A stretch of 64,000 nt of DNA from the NCBI RefSeq assembly GCF_013201725.1, contig NZ_CP053835.1, positions 1,922,001 to 1,986,000 on the forward strand. The letters are read 5' to 3'. How positions within the stretch are numbered: the stretch's first letter is position 1; each line of letters starts with the position of its first letter. This DNA is from Arcobacter defluvii. Its GTDB lineage: Bacteria > Campylobacterota > Campylobacteria > Campylobacterales > Arcobacteraceae. Below the pieces are notes generated by a model, which was given only the letters and a program-made list of their open reading frames with translations, was not told the DNA's origin and searched no databases. The position numbers were made by a program, and so were the translations under genes. Below, piece after piece: positions 50,716-59,226 of this stretch.

Positions 50716-51474
50716 ATGAAACTTTTAAGAAATTTATTATTTGTCAATTTAACATTAATTGTAATTGCTGGATGTACACATAAAACACCTTATACAAATA
50801 GATCTCAAATGATTTTTGTATCACAAAAAGAAGAATTAGCACTAGGTGAAGAGTCATATAAACAAACTTTATCTGAATCAAAAGTTATTGTTGGAACAAA
50901 AGATGCTAATAGAATTAAAAATATTGGTTCAAAAATAGCAAAAGTTGCAAATAGAAATGATTTCAATTGGGAATTTAATCTTGTTCAAAATGATGAAATG
51001 AATGCTTTTTGTTTACCAGGAGGAAAAGTTGTAGTTTATACGGGAATTCTAAAAGCAGCACATAATGATGACCAATTAGCTACTGTAATTTCACATGAAA
51101 TTGCTCATGCTCTTGCACGTCATGGAGCAGAAAGAATGAGTGCATCAATGGTTCAGCAAGGTTTACAAGTTGTAGGAAATTTAGCTATAGGAGCAGCAGC
51201 CCCTCAATATCAAAATCTTTTTAATCAAACGTATGGAATTGGTTCTCAAGTTGGAGTAATGCTTCCTTATGGAAGAATACAAGAAACAGAAGCTGATGAA
51301 ATAGGTATTTATTTGATGTACAAAGCTGGATACAATGTAAATGAAGCATTAAAATTTTGGGAAAATATGAGTGAAGGTAAAAAAGAAGGAAGTGATTTTT
51401 TCTCAACTCATCCAAGCTCAACTAATAGAATAAATGATATCCAAAAAGTTATTGTAAAACTACCAAAATCTTAA
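50716..51474 (+). CDS. M48-family lipoprotein metalloprotease (LoiP/YggG-like)
   Basis: A 252-residue outer-membrane-type lipoprotease. The signal sequence has lipobox VIAGC (Cys about 20). The peptidase domain has HEIAHALARHGAE (about 131-143, HExxH zinc site) and the third ligand in ETEADEIGIYLM (about 193). This matches LoiP/YggG and BepA-like M48 peptidases, which degrade misfolded outer-membrane proteins, but the short size and lack of TPR domains favour LoiP. It is the next gene after the beta-oxidation operon but has a 61-bp gap and its own AAAAGG ribosome site. Confidence 0.9.
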   Translation: MKLLRNLLFVNLTLIVIAGCTHKTPYTNRSQMIFVSQKEELALGEESYKQTLSESKVIVGTKDANRIKNIGSKIAKVANRNDFNWEFNLVQNDEMNAFCLPGGKVVVYTGILKAAHNDDQLATVISHEIAHALARHGAERMSASMVQQGLQVVGNLAIGAAAPQYQNLFNQTYGIGSQVGVMLPYGRIQETEADEIGIYLMYKAGYNVNEALKFWENMSEGKKEGSDFFSTHPSSTNRINDIQKVIVKLPKS

Positions 51475-51498
51475 GAATATAGTTTAAAACTATATTCT
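51474..51498. terminator. Possible hairpin terminator after the M48 gene
   Basis: AGAATATAGTTT (51474-51485) and AAACTATATTCT (51487-51498) form a 12-bp AT-rich stem at the stop codon. No T-run follows directly, so termination efficiency is uncertain. Confidence 0.45.
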
Positions 51499-51575
51499 AA
51501 CTGCTAAACTAAAAGATAATGAAATTGTTAGATTTTCATTGTAAAACAGAGTTTTTTCAAATTTCTTCTATTCTT

Positions 51576-52085
51576 TCAACTAATTTTAAATTTTTTGTCA
51601 AAACTTAAACAATATAAACTAACATAATATGGCTTATCTGATATAACTTTGAAACTCTTTGGTAAATTTACAATATAGCTTTCTACAAAACTAATAGCTT
51701 CTTCTGAGCTTTTATATTTAAGTATTCTATTTACTCTTTGTTCTTCTTTAGTTATATCACAATTAGATTTATCAAATTTTATATATGGTGTAAAATCTAA
51801 TATTCGAAAGTTCTCTTGTGAAATCAATTCAAACTTATTAGAAAGATAATAGCTCTTTTCACTTATTGAAACTACAAAAATTGTATTTTGAGTGATGACA
51901 TTATTTTCATCTTCAATAGTTTTAATTATCTCAATTACTTTTTCTATATCTTCTAACTCTTTAATTTCATTTTGAACTTTTACTACAAATTCATTTCTCA
52001 AAGCTTCTTTTCCAAGAGCATTAAAAAAGCCATTATTTACAGTATCAACTTTACTTCCTAAATATCTTATCTCAATAATTGTCAT
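51576..52085 (-). CDS. Hypothetical protein in the nuclease cluster
   Basis: A 169-residue soluble protein, mixed alpha/beta, with no signal peptide, membrane segment or recognised motif. The middle (IEKVIEIIKTIEDENNVITQNTIFVVSI) looks like a helix-strand pair. It lies 2 bases after the stop of the next unknown gene on the same strand, so the two are cotranscribed and may interact. They follow a nuclease gene by 61 bases. The function is not recognised. Confidence 0.55.
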   Translation of the reverse strand: MTIIEIRYLGSKVDTVNNGFFNALGKEALRNEFVVKVQNEIKELEDIEKVIEIIKTIEDENNVITQNTIFVVSISEKSYYLSNKFELISQENFRILDFTPYIKFDKSNCDITKEEQRVNRILKYKSSEEAISFVESYIVNLPKSFKVISDKPYYVSLYCLSFDKKFKIS

Positions 52086-52087
52086 AT

Positions 52088-52516
52088 TTATTCCCTATTA
52101 TTTAATTTATAATGGATTAATCCATTTAAATCAATATGTTTAATTTGACTAAAATCCAACCATCCATTTTCAATATATTTCAATTTTGTTTTTATAGATT
52201 TCAACTCATTTTTACCTATCACTTTTATTGCTTCATTCATAATAAAAAGTTCATTATATAGCTCATACTTAAAATCAAAAGATTCAAGAGCTTTTTTATA
52301 ATCTTTTGAACAATCATTATAAATTGATATTACAGTTTGATAGATAGTGAAGTTTTTTAAGATTTTTTTAATCTCTTTTTGTGGTTTAGATTTTGATATA
52401 AAACTATTGATAATGTGTACTTCATTTATAAAAATATCATTATTCTTATCTATTTGAAAAACAGCAATTTTAGTCTTTTTTTCTTTGATACTAATTGCTA
52501 AAAAGATTTTTTCCAT
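52088..52516 (-). CDS. Hypothetical protein, weak RNase H-like start
   Basis: A 142-residue protein beginning MEKIFLAISIKEKKTKIAVFQI, a strand-turn-strand pattern that resembles the first hairpin of RNase H or actin-like folds, but the acidic catalytic residues expected of a nuclease are not evident. The rest is Lys- and Ile-rich with no known motif. It is followed 2 bases later by another unknown gene and lies 61 bases after the EVE-like nuclease gene, all on the minus strand. I assign no function. Confidence 0.5.
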   Translation of the reverse strand: MEKIFLAISIKEKKTKIAVFQIDKNNDIFINEVHIINSFISKSKPQKEIKKILKNFTIYQTVISIYNDCSKDYKKALESFDFKYELYNELFIMNEAIKVIGKNELKSIKTKLKYIENGWLDFSQIKHIDLNGLIHYKLNNRE

Positions 52517-52577
52517 AAAGTTACTCCTAAATGTATATTTAGAAGTATAACTTTAGTAGATTACATAAGTTTGTAGT

Positions 52578-54224
52578 TTAGTTAAATTCTAAAAAGTTTA
52601 ATATTAAACTTTCACGATATTTTTTATTTAATAGGTTAATTATATAAGAAGACTTAAATATATCAGGTTCTATTTTATTTGCACCGTATTCTAAGAGACT
52701 TAGTGTATCTATATTTATGTGGATTTCATTTTTAAATACTCCAAGATAATCACTTCTTATACTAAAGAAAAAATCTCCATCTAAATCAAAAGGAAATTCA
52801 ATTAAACTATTATGTAATATTTTTGGTTGTAGCCTTGATTCTCTAACTTTTAAAATTTTGTATAAATCCTTTGCTATAGAGGTTTTATCTTCTCGTAAAC
52901 TTACTTCACTATCATCTTTTAACATATAATCATTTTCAAAAGCTTTATCTCTTAAATTTACATAAAACAATCTTTCAATATATGCTTTTGCATACTCAAA
53001 ACATTGAGCAATATCTTCAATAACTGTATTTTTGTATTTATTTTTATTTTGAAAAAATATATCTTTTATCTTCTCAGATTCTAAAAAGTTAAATTCTGAT
53101 TTAGTAATAAAATCAATTAATGATAAAGAATATTCAAAGCTTAAATGATAATCATACATATATTTTAATAGAGCATCTTTGTAGTCAATTAATGTATTTT
53201 GAATATTATCAGTAATAGTGTTATCTTTAATTGAGTCATCAATAAAATCTATAATATCTTCTTCAAAATTAATTAAGTGAAACTTTTTTGATTCTTTTAA
53301 ATCACTATTATTAAGATTTTTTGGCTCTTCATTCTTTCTAAGTGTCAAGTATAAAAGAATAAATTCTTTTTTTGATTTATTTAAATAATCATTATATTTA
53401 TCTAACTGTCCTAAACTGTCTTTTGCTTCAATTTTCCCTTCAATAGCAATGATATATTCATCATTCTCTAACCATAAATCAATTCTTGCTTTATCTCCAT
53501 TATTAAGTACAATTTGTTTTTCAATTTCTATAAATGGATTTTTATCAGTGAATTTTTGTAAAAACTTGTTATCTTTTAAATCAATGTATCCTAATAAACT
53601 ATTTATAAAATGTTTTAAAAAAACATTTCCTTTAAAGTGATTTCCCATAGGATTTAGTAAATTTCCCAAAAAAGATAAGTGTTTAACTTCCCCTCTAATT
53701 AAATTTAAATTATGAAATGGGTTAAATAGAAAGCCTTGTTGTATATGTTCTTCCCTAATATTATTAAAATCATTAATAATTTCAGAGTTTATATCTATTT
53801 GAATAATGTCATTATATACATTTCCTTTCATCAGAAAATCAAATAGTTTTTTGCCCTCATCTTCATCTTTTAACAAGTATTTTGAAGCACCTTGTCCCAT
53901 TGGTTTTAATTTGCTTTGCAAACGATTATAAATTAGAAAATTAGTATCATTAAAGGGTTGTTTTAATCGTCTAAGTACTTTTAGTTTTATTACATACCCT
54001 GTACTTGATTCATCTTTATGAGGAGCTGAAATTATTTCTGTAATAAAGTGAATGCCAACTTGATATTTTTTATCTGTTTGATAATAAAAGACAATATCTC
54101 CTTCACTTCCTTCCATTCTTTTATATGCAGTAATTTCTTGATAAAACTCTTCTCCACTGGAAATAGTTTCAAATTCTTTCCAGTTTCCTTTTTGTATATT
54201 AAATTTAAATTGCCAAAAGTTCAT
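52578..54224 (-). CDS. EVE-like domain fused to PD-(D/E)XK nuclease
   Basis: A 548-residue protein. Residues about 1-110 look like an EVE/PUA-type reader of modified bases: MNFWQFKFNIQKGNWKEF, EGDIVFYYQT and VGIHFITEI match the expected strands. Residues about 205-300 hold a PD-(D/E)XK nuclease of the PF14281 type, with RIDLW (Asp249), IAIEGKIEA (Glu262, Lys264), QLDKYNDYL (Gln273) and LLYLTLR. The C-terminal part is unassigned. A base-sensing domain joined to a nuclease suggests modification-dependent restriction. This function is inferred. An AGGATAAAG ribosome site precedes the ATG. Confidence 0.75.
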   Translation of the reverse strand: MNFWQFKFNIQKGNWKEFETISSGEEFYQEITAYKRMEGSEGDIVFYYQTDKKYQVGIHFITEIISAPHKDESSTGYVIKLKVLRRLKQPFNDTNFLIYNRLQSKLKPMGQGASKYLLKDEDEGKKLFDFLMKGNVYNDIIQIDINSEIINDFNNIREEHIQQGFLFNPFHNLNLIRGEVKHLSFLGNLLNPMGNHFKGNVFLKHFINSLLGYIDLKDNKFLQKFTDKNPFIEIEKQIVLNNGDKARIDLWLENDEYIIAIEGKIEAKDSLGQLDKYNDYLNKSKKEFILLYLTLRKNEEPKNLNNSDLKESKKFHLINFEEDIIDFIDDSIKDNTITDNIQNTLIDYKDALLKYMYDYHLSFEYSLSLIDFITKSEFNFLESEKIKDIFFQNKNKYKNTVIEDIAQCFEYAKAYIERLFYVNLRDKAFENDYMLKDDSEVSLREDKTSIAKDLYKILKVRESRLQPKILHNSLIEFPFDLDGDFFFSIRSDYLGVFKNEIHINIDTLSLLEYGANKIEPDIFKSSYIINLLNKKYRESLILNFLEFN

Positions 54225-54278
54225 TTTTCTTTATCCTTAAAGTTGGGATATTGTACTATTTTATCTTAAATAACAATC

Positions 54279-54665
54279 TTATTTATTAGCATATATTCCT
54301 TTAAATATCTGTAATGGAGTCATTCTTCTTTCTAATATTTTTCCGTTTTTATTTTCTGTAATCTTTGCATAAATCACTTCTGCCGTATCATCAAGATTGA
54401 TAAGCCATTGAACCGTGCAGTCCATTCCATTTACTACTTTACAATTAAATTCTACTATTCTCTTTTTATTATTGGTTTGAAATTCAGTCCATTTTTTATC
54501 TTTACAGTTTTCCCAGTTATCAAATGCTTGTCCAACTGTTATCGATTTGTCAAACCTCATAATACTTTCTTTTACTAAGTCAATATTATCAGCATAAGAG
54601 TAGCTTGTAAATAAAGCTAAAGATAATAAAACTTTACTTGTGATTGATTTTATATTTTTGCACAT
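54279..54665 (-). CDS. Small exported protein
   Basis: A 128-residue protein with a signal peptide (MCKNIKSITSKVLLSLALFT and on, likely cut after SYSYA). The mature part has a conserved-looking segment TVGQAFDNWENCKDKKWTEF and an EFNCKVVNGMDCTVQW pattern, whose cysteines could form disulfides in the periplasm. I place the start at 54665; an upstream in-frame ATG at 54713 would add a charged leader before the signal peptide. Function unknown. It lies between the nuclease and the WYL regulator and need not belong with either. Confidence 0.6.
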   Translation of the reverse strand: MCKNIKSITSKVLLSLALFTSYSYADNIDLVKESIMRFDKSITVGQAFDNWENCKDKKWTEFQTNNKKRIVEFNCKVVNGMDCTVQWLINLDDTAEVIYAKITENKNGKILERRMTPLQIFKGIYANK

Positions 54666-54715
54666 TGTTTTTCCTTTATTCGTTTTGGAAATTTTACACT
54701 GCACAAACAACACAG

Positions 54716-55636
54716 TTATGTAGTCTTTGAAAAATACTCTTCTAAATTTGATTTTATAATTTTATTAAGTTCATCAGGAGATATAATCATAATATGAGGT
54801 AAGTAACTTTGTATCAAAGGTATTATTTCCATAAAGTCAGTAATAAAAACTTCTATATCTATACTTTCATCTTCATAAGTTTTTAAAACTCTTTGAGTCT
54901 GGTTGATAGGTTTTCGTAAAAAATATTTTGAAACTTTTTTATCTAAAAATAGTTCTATCGCAAAAGGTTTTACATGTGGTTCAAAATAAGCATTTATAGC
55001 ATTATCAAAACCACTTATAATTTCTTCATCAAATTCAAACTCAATATCTTGTAGCTCTACTTCTTTGATACTGTTTAAATGGTATCTTCTAATCTCATTA
55101 TATTCTAAATCATAATTTATAAGATACCAAAAGCTATCAAGATTAAGTATTTTCAGAGGATAGAGTTCTCTTTTTTTGTCATTGTATATACATTCTATTT
55201 TTGTTTTAGTTTTTATAGCATTTTTTACTTTTATTATGTCTGTTTGATTTTCTTCTATACTTTCAATAGATGGCAATTTATAAATACTATTTTTTAAACT
55301 ATCTTCTAACTTTTCAAAAAGTTTTTCAGTATTAAAAGAAAGTTCTTCATCAGTAAATTTATCTTTACTTTTATTTTTCAATATCGCTATTGTTGCCAAT
55401 TCTTCACTATTTAATAAACTGCTTTGCAAAAAGGGATATTTTGCACTAAAACACTTTTCACTATGATTATAATAAATTGTATCATCATTAAACAAGGGAA
55501 TAATATATTCTTTAAAATCAAGCTGTATAATTCTATCCGTAGTGTCAAATTGTTCAACCAATTTTTTTGTAGTAAGATTTTCTCCCTTTGAAAGTAATTC
55601 AAAAATATTTTTTATTCTATATGTTCTACTAATAAT
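54716..55636 (-). CDS. WYL-domain regulator, apparent AUU start
   Basis: A 306-residue transcription regulator if started at an ATT at 55636. From there the frame reads SRTYRIKNIFELLSKGENLT then TKKLVEQFDTTDRIIQLDFK, an N-terminal winged HTH, followed by a WYL ligand-sensing domain (about 135-210; KIECIYNDKKRELYPLKI, DSFWYLINYD, RRYHLNSI) and a C-terminal extension. No ATG, GTG, TTG or CTG lies between the upstream stop and a TTG at 55561 that would remove the first HTH helix. AAGGGG lies 7 bases before the ATT. WYL regulators often control defence or DNA-damage genes; the downstream nuclease is a possible target. Confidence 0.75.
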   Translation of the reverse strand: MISRTYRIKNIFELLSKGENLTTKKLVEQFDTTDRIIQLDFKEYIIPLFNDDTIYYNHSEKCFSAKYPFLQSSLLNSEELATIAILKNKSKDKFTDEELSFNTEKLFEKLEDSLKNSIYKLPSIESIEENQTDIIKVKNAIKTKTKIECIYNDKKRELYPLKILNLDSFWYLINYDLEYNEIRRYHLNSIKEVELQDIEFEFDEEIISGFDNAINAYFEPHVKPFAIELFLDKKVSKYFLRKPINQTQRVLKTYEDESIDIEVFITDFMEIIPLIQSYLPHIMIISPDELNKIIKSNLEEYFSKTT

Positions 55637-55682
55637 GGTATATCCCCTTACTTTTAATAATTAAAATAAGTATAATTTAAAA

Positions 55683-56921
55683 CTATATTCTTATCCCCTT
55701 ATTTTTGTACATTTTTTCATCTGCATGATTTAATAAAGATTCAATATCTTCACCATCATTTGGATAAATACTAACACCTAAACTAAATGTTAAAGGTATT
55801 ATCAAATCTTCTGAATAGTATAAAGGATTCTTTTTTGATATTGAATCTATTCTTTTTAAAGTTAAATCTAAATACTGTGTTGATTCAATATGATCAAAAA
55901 GTATTACAAATTCATCTCCTCCAATTCTCGCAATAATATCACCTTCTCTTATGATACTTGAAAGAACTTCTCCTATATGTTTTAATAACATATCTCCAAC
56001 ATGATGTCCATATTCATCATTTACACTTTTAAATTTATTTAAATCAATAAAACATAAAGCAAATGATTCTTTTGTATCTTTACTTTTTAAAATACACTCT
56101 TCAATTCTTTTTCTTAACATCAACCTATTTGGAAGCCCTGTCAAACTATCATGATTTACAGCATATTCTAACTCTGATTCAATCTTTTTCAAATAAGTTA
56201 TATCTTGACAAATAATGATATTTTGAGAACTGTTTTTTTCAGATTTAACAGGAATAATATCTGTATGGAAAAAAACATCTATTCCATTTAAATTTGTAGC
56301 TCTTAAAATATTACTTACTTCAGTTGAAGATACTTTAACTTCTCTTGAAAAAAAGAAATTAGAAAAATGTTTTCCTATCATTATACTTTTTTCTAAACCA
56401 AAAAATGAGAGACAAGCTTTGTTTACTTCTGTTATTATTCCCTTTTGATTTATATGAAAACTAATCAATTTTTGATTTATTAAATTATAATAATTTTGAC
56501 TATTTTCAATATTTTCTTTTTCATATTCATATTTTAAATTTTCATGATTTACTTTTTGTATGATATTTAAATAACTCATTGAAAGATTTGATTGTCTTGT
56601 AAACATCGCAATAAAAAGTTTTTCATTTTTTTCAGTTTTACAAGTTTCTATATTTATATCATAAAAAACATCTTTTTTTAAAAGCATCGGAATATGTAAA
56701 TAATTTTTTTTACCATTATATAATTCTTGAAGTTTTTCTTCAAAACCTACAAGTTCCCATAAAGAATCTCTTATATCACCATCAACAAAAAGTTTTTTTG
56801 TATCACTTACAAAATCTTTTAAATTATCTGTAAATTCGACAATTTTATAATCTTTTGAAAACAAAATACAAGAGATATTATATTTCTTACATATAATTGG
56901 TAAAATCAATCCTGTTATCAT
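55683..56921 (-). CDS. PAS-GGDEF diguanylate cyclase
   Basis: This enzyme makes the second messenger c-di-GMP from two GTP. In 412 residues there are two sensor-like regions (a PAS-like segment about 15-130 and a PAS domain about 145-245 with ISFHINQKGIITEVNKACLSFFGLEKS), then a GGDEF domain (about 255-412) with DSLTGLPNRLMLRKRI and an intact active site ARIGGDEFVILFD. The product-inhibition site RxxD (REGD) lies five residues before GGDEF. Its start overlaps the small GTPase stop by 4 bases, so the two are coupled. It closes the GTPase operon. Confidence 0.93.
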   Translation of the reverse strand: MITGLILPIICKKYNISCILFSKDYKIVEFTDNLKDFVSDTKKLFVDGDIRDSLWELVGFEEKLQELYNGKKNYLHIPMLLKKDVFYDINIETCKTEKNEKLFIAMFTRQSNLSMSYLNIIQKVNHENLKYEYEKENIENSQNYYNLINQKLISFHINQKGIITEVNKACLSFFGLEKSIMIGKHFSNFFFSREVKVSSTEVSNILRATNLNGIDVFFHTDIIPVKSEKNSSQNIIICQDITYLKKIESELEYAVNHDSLTGLPNRLMLRKRIEECILKSKDTKESFALCFIDLNKFKSVNDEYGHHVGDMLLKHIGEVLSSIIREGDIIARIGGDEFVILFDHIESTQYLDLTLKRIDSISKKNPLYYSEDLIIPLTFSLGVSIYPNDGEDIESLLNHADEKMYKNKGIRI

Positions 56922-57436
56922 TGTACTAATCTCTTTACTATTTCATTATTTAAAAGTTCAAACAATTCTTTTACACAATTATCATCTTTTGCTGAAGTTC
57001 TAAAAATTCCTACAATATTTGAATCTATATTTTTATAATTTTCTATTTCTATTTCATCATGATTTAAATCACTTTTATTAAATGCAATACAAATAGGTAA
57101 ATTTGGTATCGTTTTTTGACATAATTCAATATGTCCTTTAATTGATTCAATTGTTTTTTCTCTTGTTAAATCTGCAACTATTACAAATCCTTTTGCTCCA
57201 TTTAGATAATGAGTTAAAATTGGTTTAAAATCCGTTTGCCCCTCAATATCCCAAATCATCATAGTTGAATCATATTTTTGTTCATTTATATTTGCAATTA
57301 AACTTTTTTTTGAAATAGATACACCAATACTACTTATGTACTCTTCACTAAAACTATTATCAACATATCTTCTAATCAAACTTGTTTTACCAGTTCCAAA
57401 ATCTCCTATTAAAACAATTTTATAATTAAACATCAT
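56918..57436 (-). CDS. Ras/Rab-like small GTPase
   Basis: A 172-residue stand-alone GTPase domain with all G motifs: GDFGTGKTS (G1, about 12), the conserved Thr/Ser region ISSIGVSISKKS (G2), WDIEGQTDF (G3, about 63), FNKSD (G4, about 119) and TSAKDD (G5, about 150). Layout and length match bacterial Ras/Rab-like GTPases rather than Era or Obg types. There is no lipid-attachment cysteine at the end, so membrane binding must come from partners. The gene lies between a roadblock-like OmpA protein (7-bp gap) and a GGDEF enzyme (4-base overlap). Confidence 0.9.
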   Translation of the reverse strand: MMFNYKIVLIGDFGTGKTSLIRRYVDNSFSEEYISSIGVSISKKSLIANINEQKYDSTMMIWDIEGQTDFKPILTHYLNGAKGFVIVADLTREKTIESIKGHIELCQKTIPNLPICIAFNKSDLNHDEIEIENYKNIDSNIVGIFRTSAKDDNCVKELFELLNNEIVKRLVQ

Positions 57437-57442
57437 AAACCT

Positions 57443-59206
57443 TTATTTTTTCCATGTAAAGACTACTCGTCTTCCTTGTTCAGGATAGTTTTCTTTATCT
57501 ATATTTGTTGGAATATCATTGATTCCAATATTGACTAATTTTTGAGAAACATTACCTTTAACTTTTAAATATTTCATTATATTTTCTGCTCTTTCTTTTA
57601 CTAAAATAGCATTTCTTTCTAATGTTCCTGTAAAATCTCTAAAACCTCGTATTTCTAGAACTAAATCTTCATCTAAGTTATGTAATAAATTTATAATTTT
57701 TATTAATTTATATTCTTGATTTGGTAAAATTTCTGAAGAATTTTGTTCAAAATAAATTATATCTTCTATATTAGGAGGAACAATTCCAACTTCGAAATCA
57801 ATATTTTCTAAACCTTTTATCAATTTAAATTGTTCTTCTACATATTTTTTTTCTTTTTTACTAAAAACATTACCAAAAACTTTAACATTAGGATAATTAT
57901 AAGAATATTCTATTCTATTTCCTTCTTTTAAGTTTAATGCCAAAGTCAAATAAGTTATTTTATCATAAATATCTTTTGGATTATCAAAAGAATCGATAAT
58001 CTGAATATTATTTTGAATTGATTTTATATTATCAATTTTTTGTAAATCTTTATATGCTAAATCTTTATAAAAAGAAAAAGGAACCATACCATTTATAATC
58101 ATATTTTTATTTTTTACTTCAACCTCTAATCTATAAATAGTCAAAGCTGAATCTTTATATAAAATTTCATTTGCTTTTTTTGCTAAATTGTTATCAATTA
58201 TATTATTATAAATAGTATAACTTATCCAAGAAACTAAAATTAAAGGTAATATATAAACTAAAGGATGTAAAGATTTATTATTAACCTCTTCTTCTTCATT
58301 AATTAGTTGAGATATAATTGATAAAAATTCTTCTTTTGGAAGATTTTCCATATTTCCATCAAAATTTTTTATTTCATCTGAATATTTTGCAACTAACTGA
58401 GAAAGAACTTCTCTTATACTATTTATAGTAATATTTGTTACAGCACCATCAATAATAACAGCTAAATAACTATACCCACTAGCTTCTAAAACTATTTTAC
58501 TTCCACCATATTCAATTGTATTAATTTCTTGATGTTTTTCATTTTTATCAATCCAATCATTAACAAAACTACGAATTGCTGTCATCATTGAAGCAATCAT
58601 TTCAGGTTCATTGATTGGATTATTTATATTTTGAGTATGAGATAAAACTATTCCTGTTTCTTTATGTATAAAAAAAACTGCTTTTACATTTGTTAAAGCA
58701 TGTTCTTTCAATAAAAGTTCTGTTTCACTAATACCATGAATTTTTGCGTTAATTTTTCTTTTTAATGTCTTAAATGTAAGTCCATTTTTTATTTGATCAT
58801 TAATCGAAAATAACATATCTTCAAAAGTTTTAGAAACATATCGAGTAATCATATTTCCAATTACAGGATACAAGGCATCAACAACTTCATCTTTGTGAGA
58901 TTTTATCTGTTCTTTTATTGCTGTTGTGATAAGTGGAGCTAATTGTTTAACAACTTTATCTTTTGATTCTTCATAATTTCTATCAATTAACTCTAAAACA
59001 ATTGGAGATAATGCTTCAAGTAATAATTTTTTATCACTACTATAACTTTTTTCTAAAATCGAAGAAATAAAAGGAGATATTTTCTCTATTATTATCTGTG
59101 GAGTGTGAGACTCTACAGTTAACTTTTCAAGTTGAATTTTGAGTTCTAATAAACTTTCTTGTTCTTCTTTTAAAAGAAGATTACGAAGTTTTCCTAAATC
59201 ATCCAT
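57443..59206 (-). CDS. Roadblock-like/TM/OmpA envelope-spanning protein
   Basis: A 587-residue protein that spans the envelope. Residues about 40-130 hold four degenerate 23-residue helical repeats (ISPFISSILEKSYSSDKKLL, SPIVLELIDRNYEESKDKVV and on). Residues about 170-265 resemble a roadblock/LC7 domain (NVKAVFFIHKETGIVLSH, EYGGSKIVLEASGYSYLAVI). A membrane helix lies at 315-334. BON-like repeats follow (about 350-405 and 425-475). An OmpA peptidoglycan-binding domain ends it (about 485-585; GFRDFTGTLERNAILVKERA). The roadblock part would face the cytosol and the OmpA part the cell wall. The neighbouring GTPase is the likely partner. Confidence 0.8.
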   Translation of the reverse strand: MDDLGKLRNLLLKEEQESLLELKIQLEKLTVESHTPQIIIEKISPFISSILEKSYSSDKKLLLEALSPIVLELIDRNYEESKDKVVKQLAPLITTAIKEQIKSHKDEVVDALYPVIGNMITRYVSKTFEDMLFSINDQIKNGLTFKTLKRKINAKIHGISETELLLKEHALTNVKAVFFIHKETGIVLSHTQNINNPINEPEMIASMMTAIRSFVNDWIDKNEKHQEINTIEYGGSKIVLEASGYSYLAVIIDGAVTNITINSIREVLSQLVAKYSDEIKNFDGNMENLPKEEFLSIISQLINEEEEVNNKSLHPLVYILPLILVSWISYTIYNNIIDNNLAKKANEILYKDSALTIYRLEVEVKNKNMIINGMVPFSFYKDLAYKDLQKIDNIKSIQNNIQIIDSFDNPKDIYDKITYLTLALNLKEGNRIEYSYNYPNVKVFGNVFSKKEKKYVEEQFKLIKGLENIDFEVGIVPPNIEDIIYFEQNSSEILPNQEYKLIKIINLLHNLDEDLVLEIRGFRDFTGTLERNAILVKERAENIMKYLKVKGNVSQKLVNIGINDIPTNIDKENYPEQGRRVVFTWKK

Positions 59207-59226
59207 TTTATAAAATCAAACTAAAA

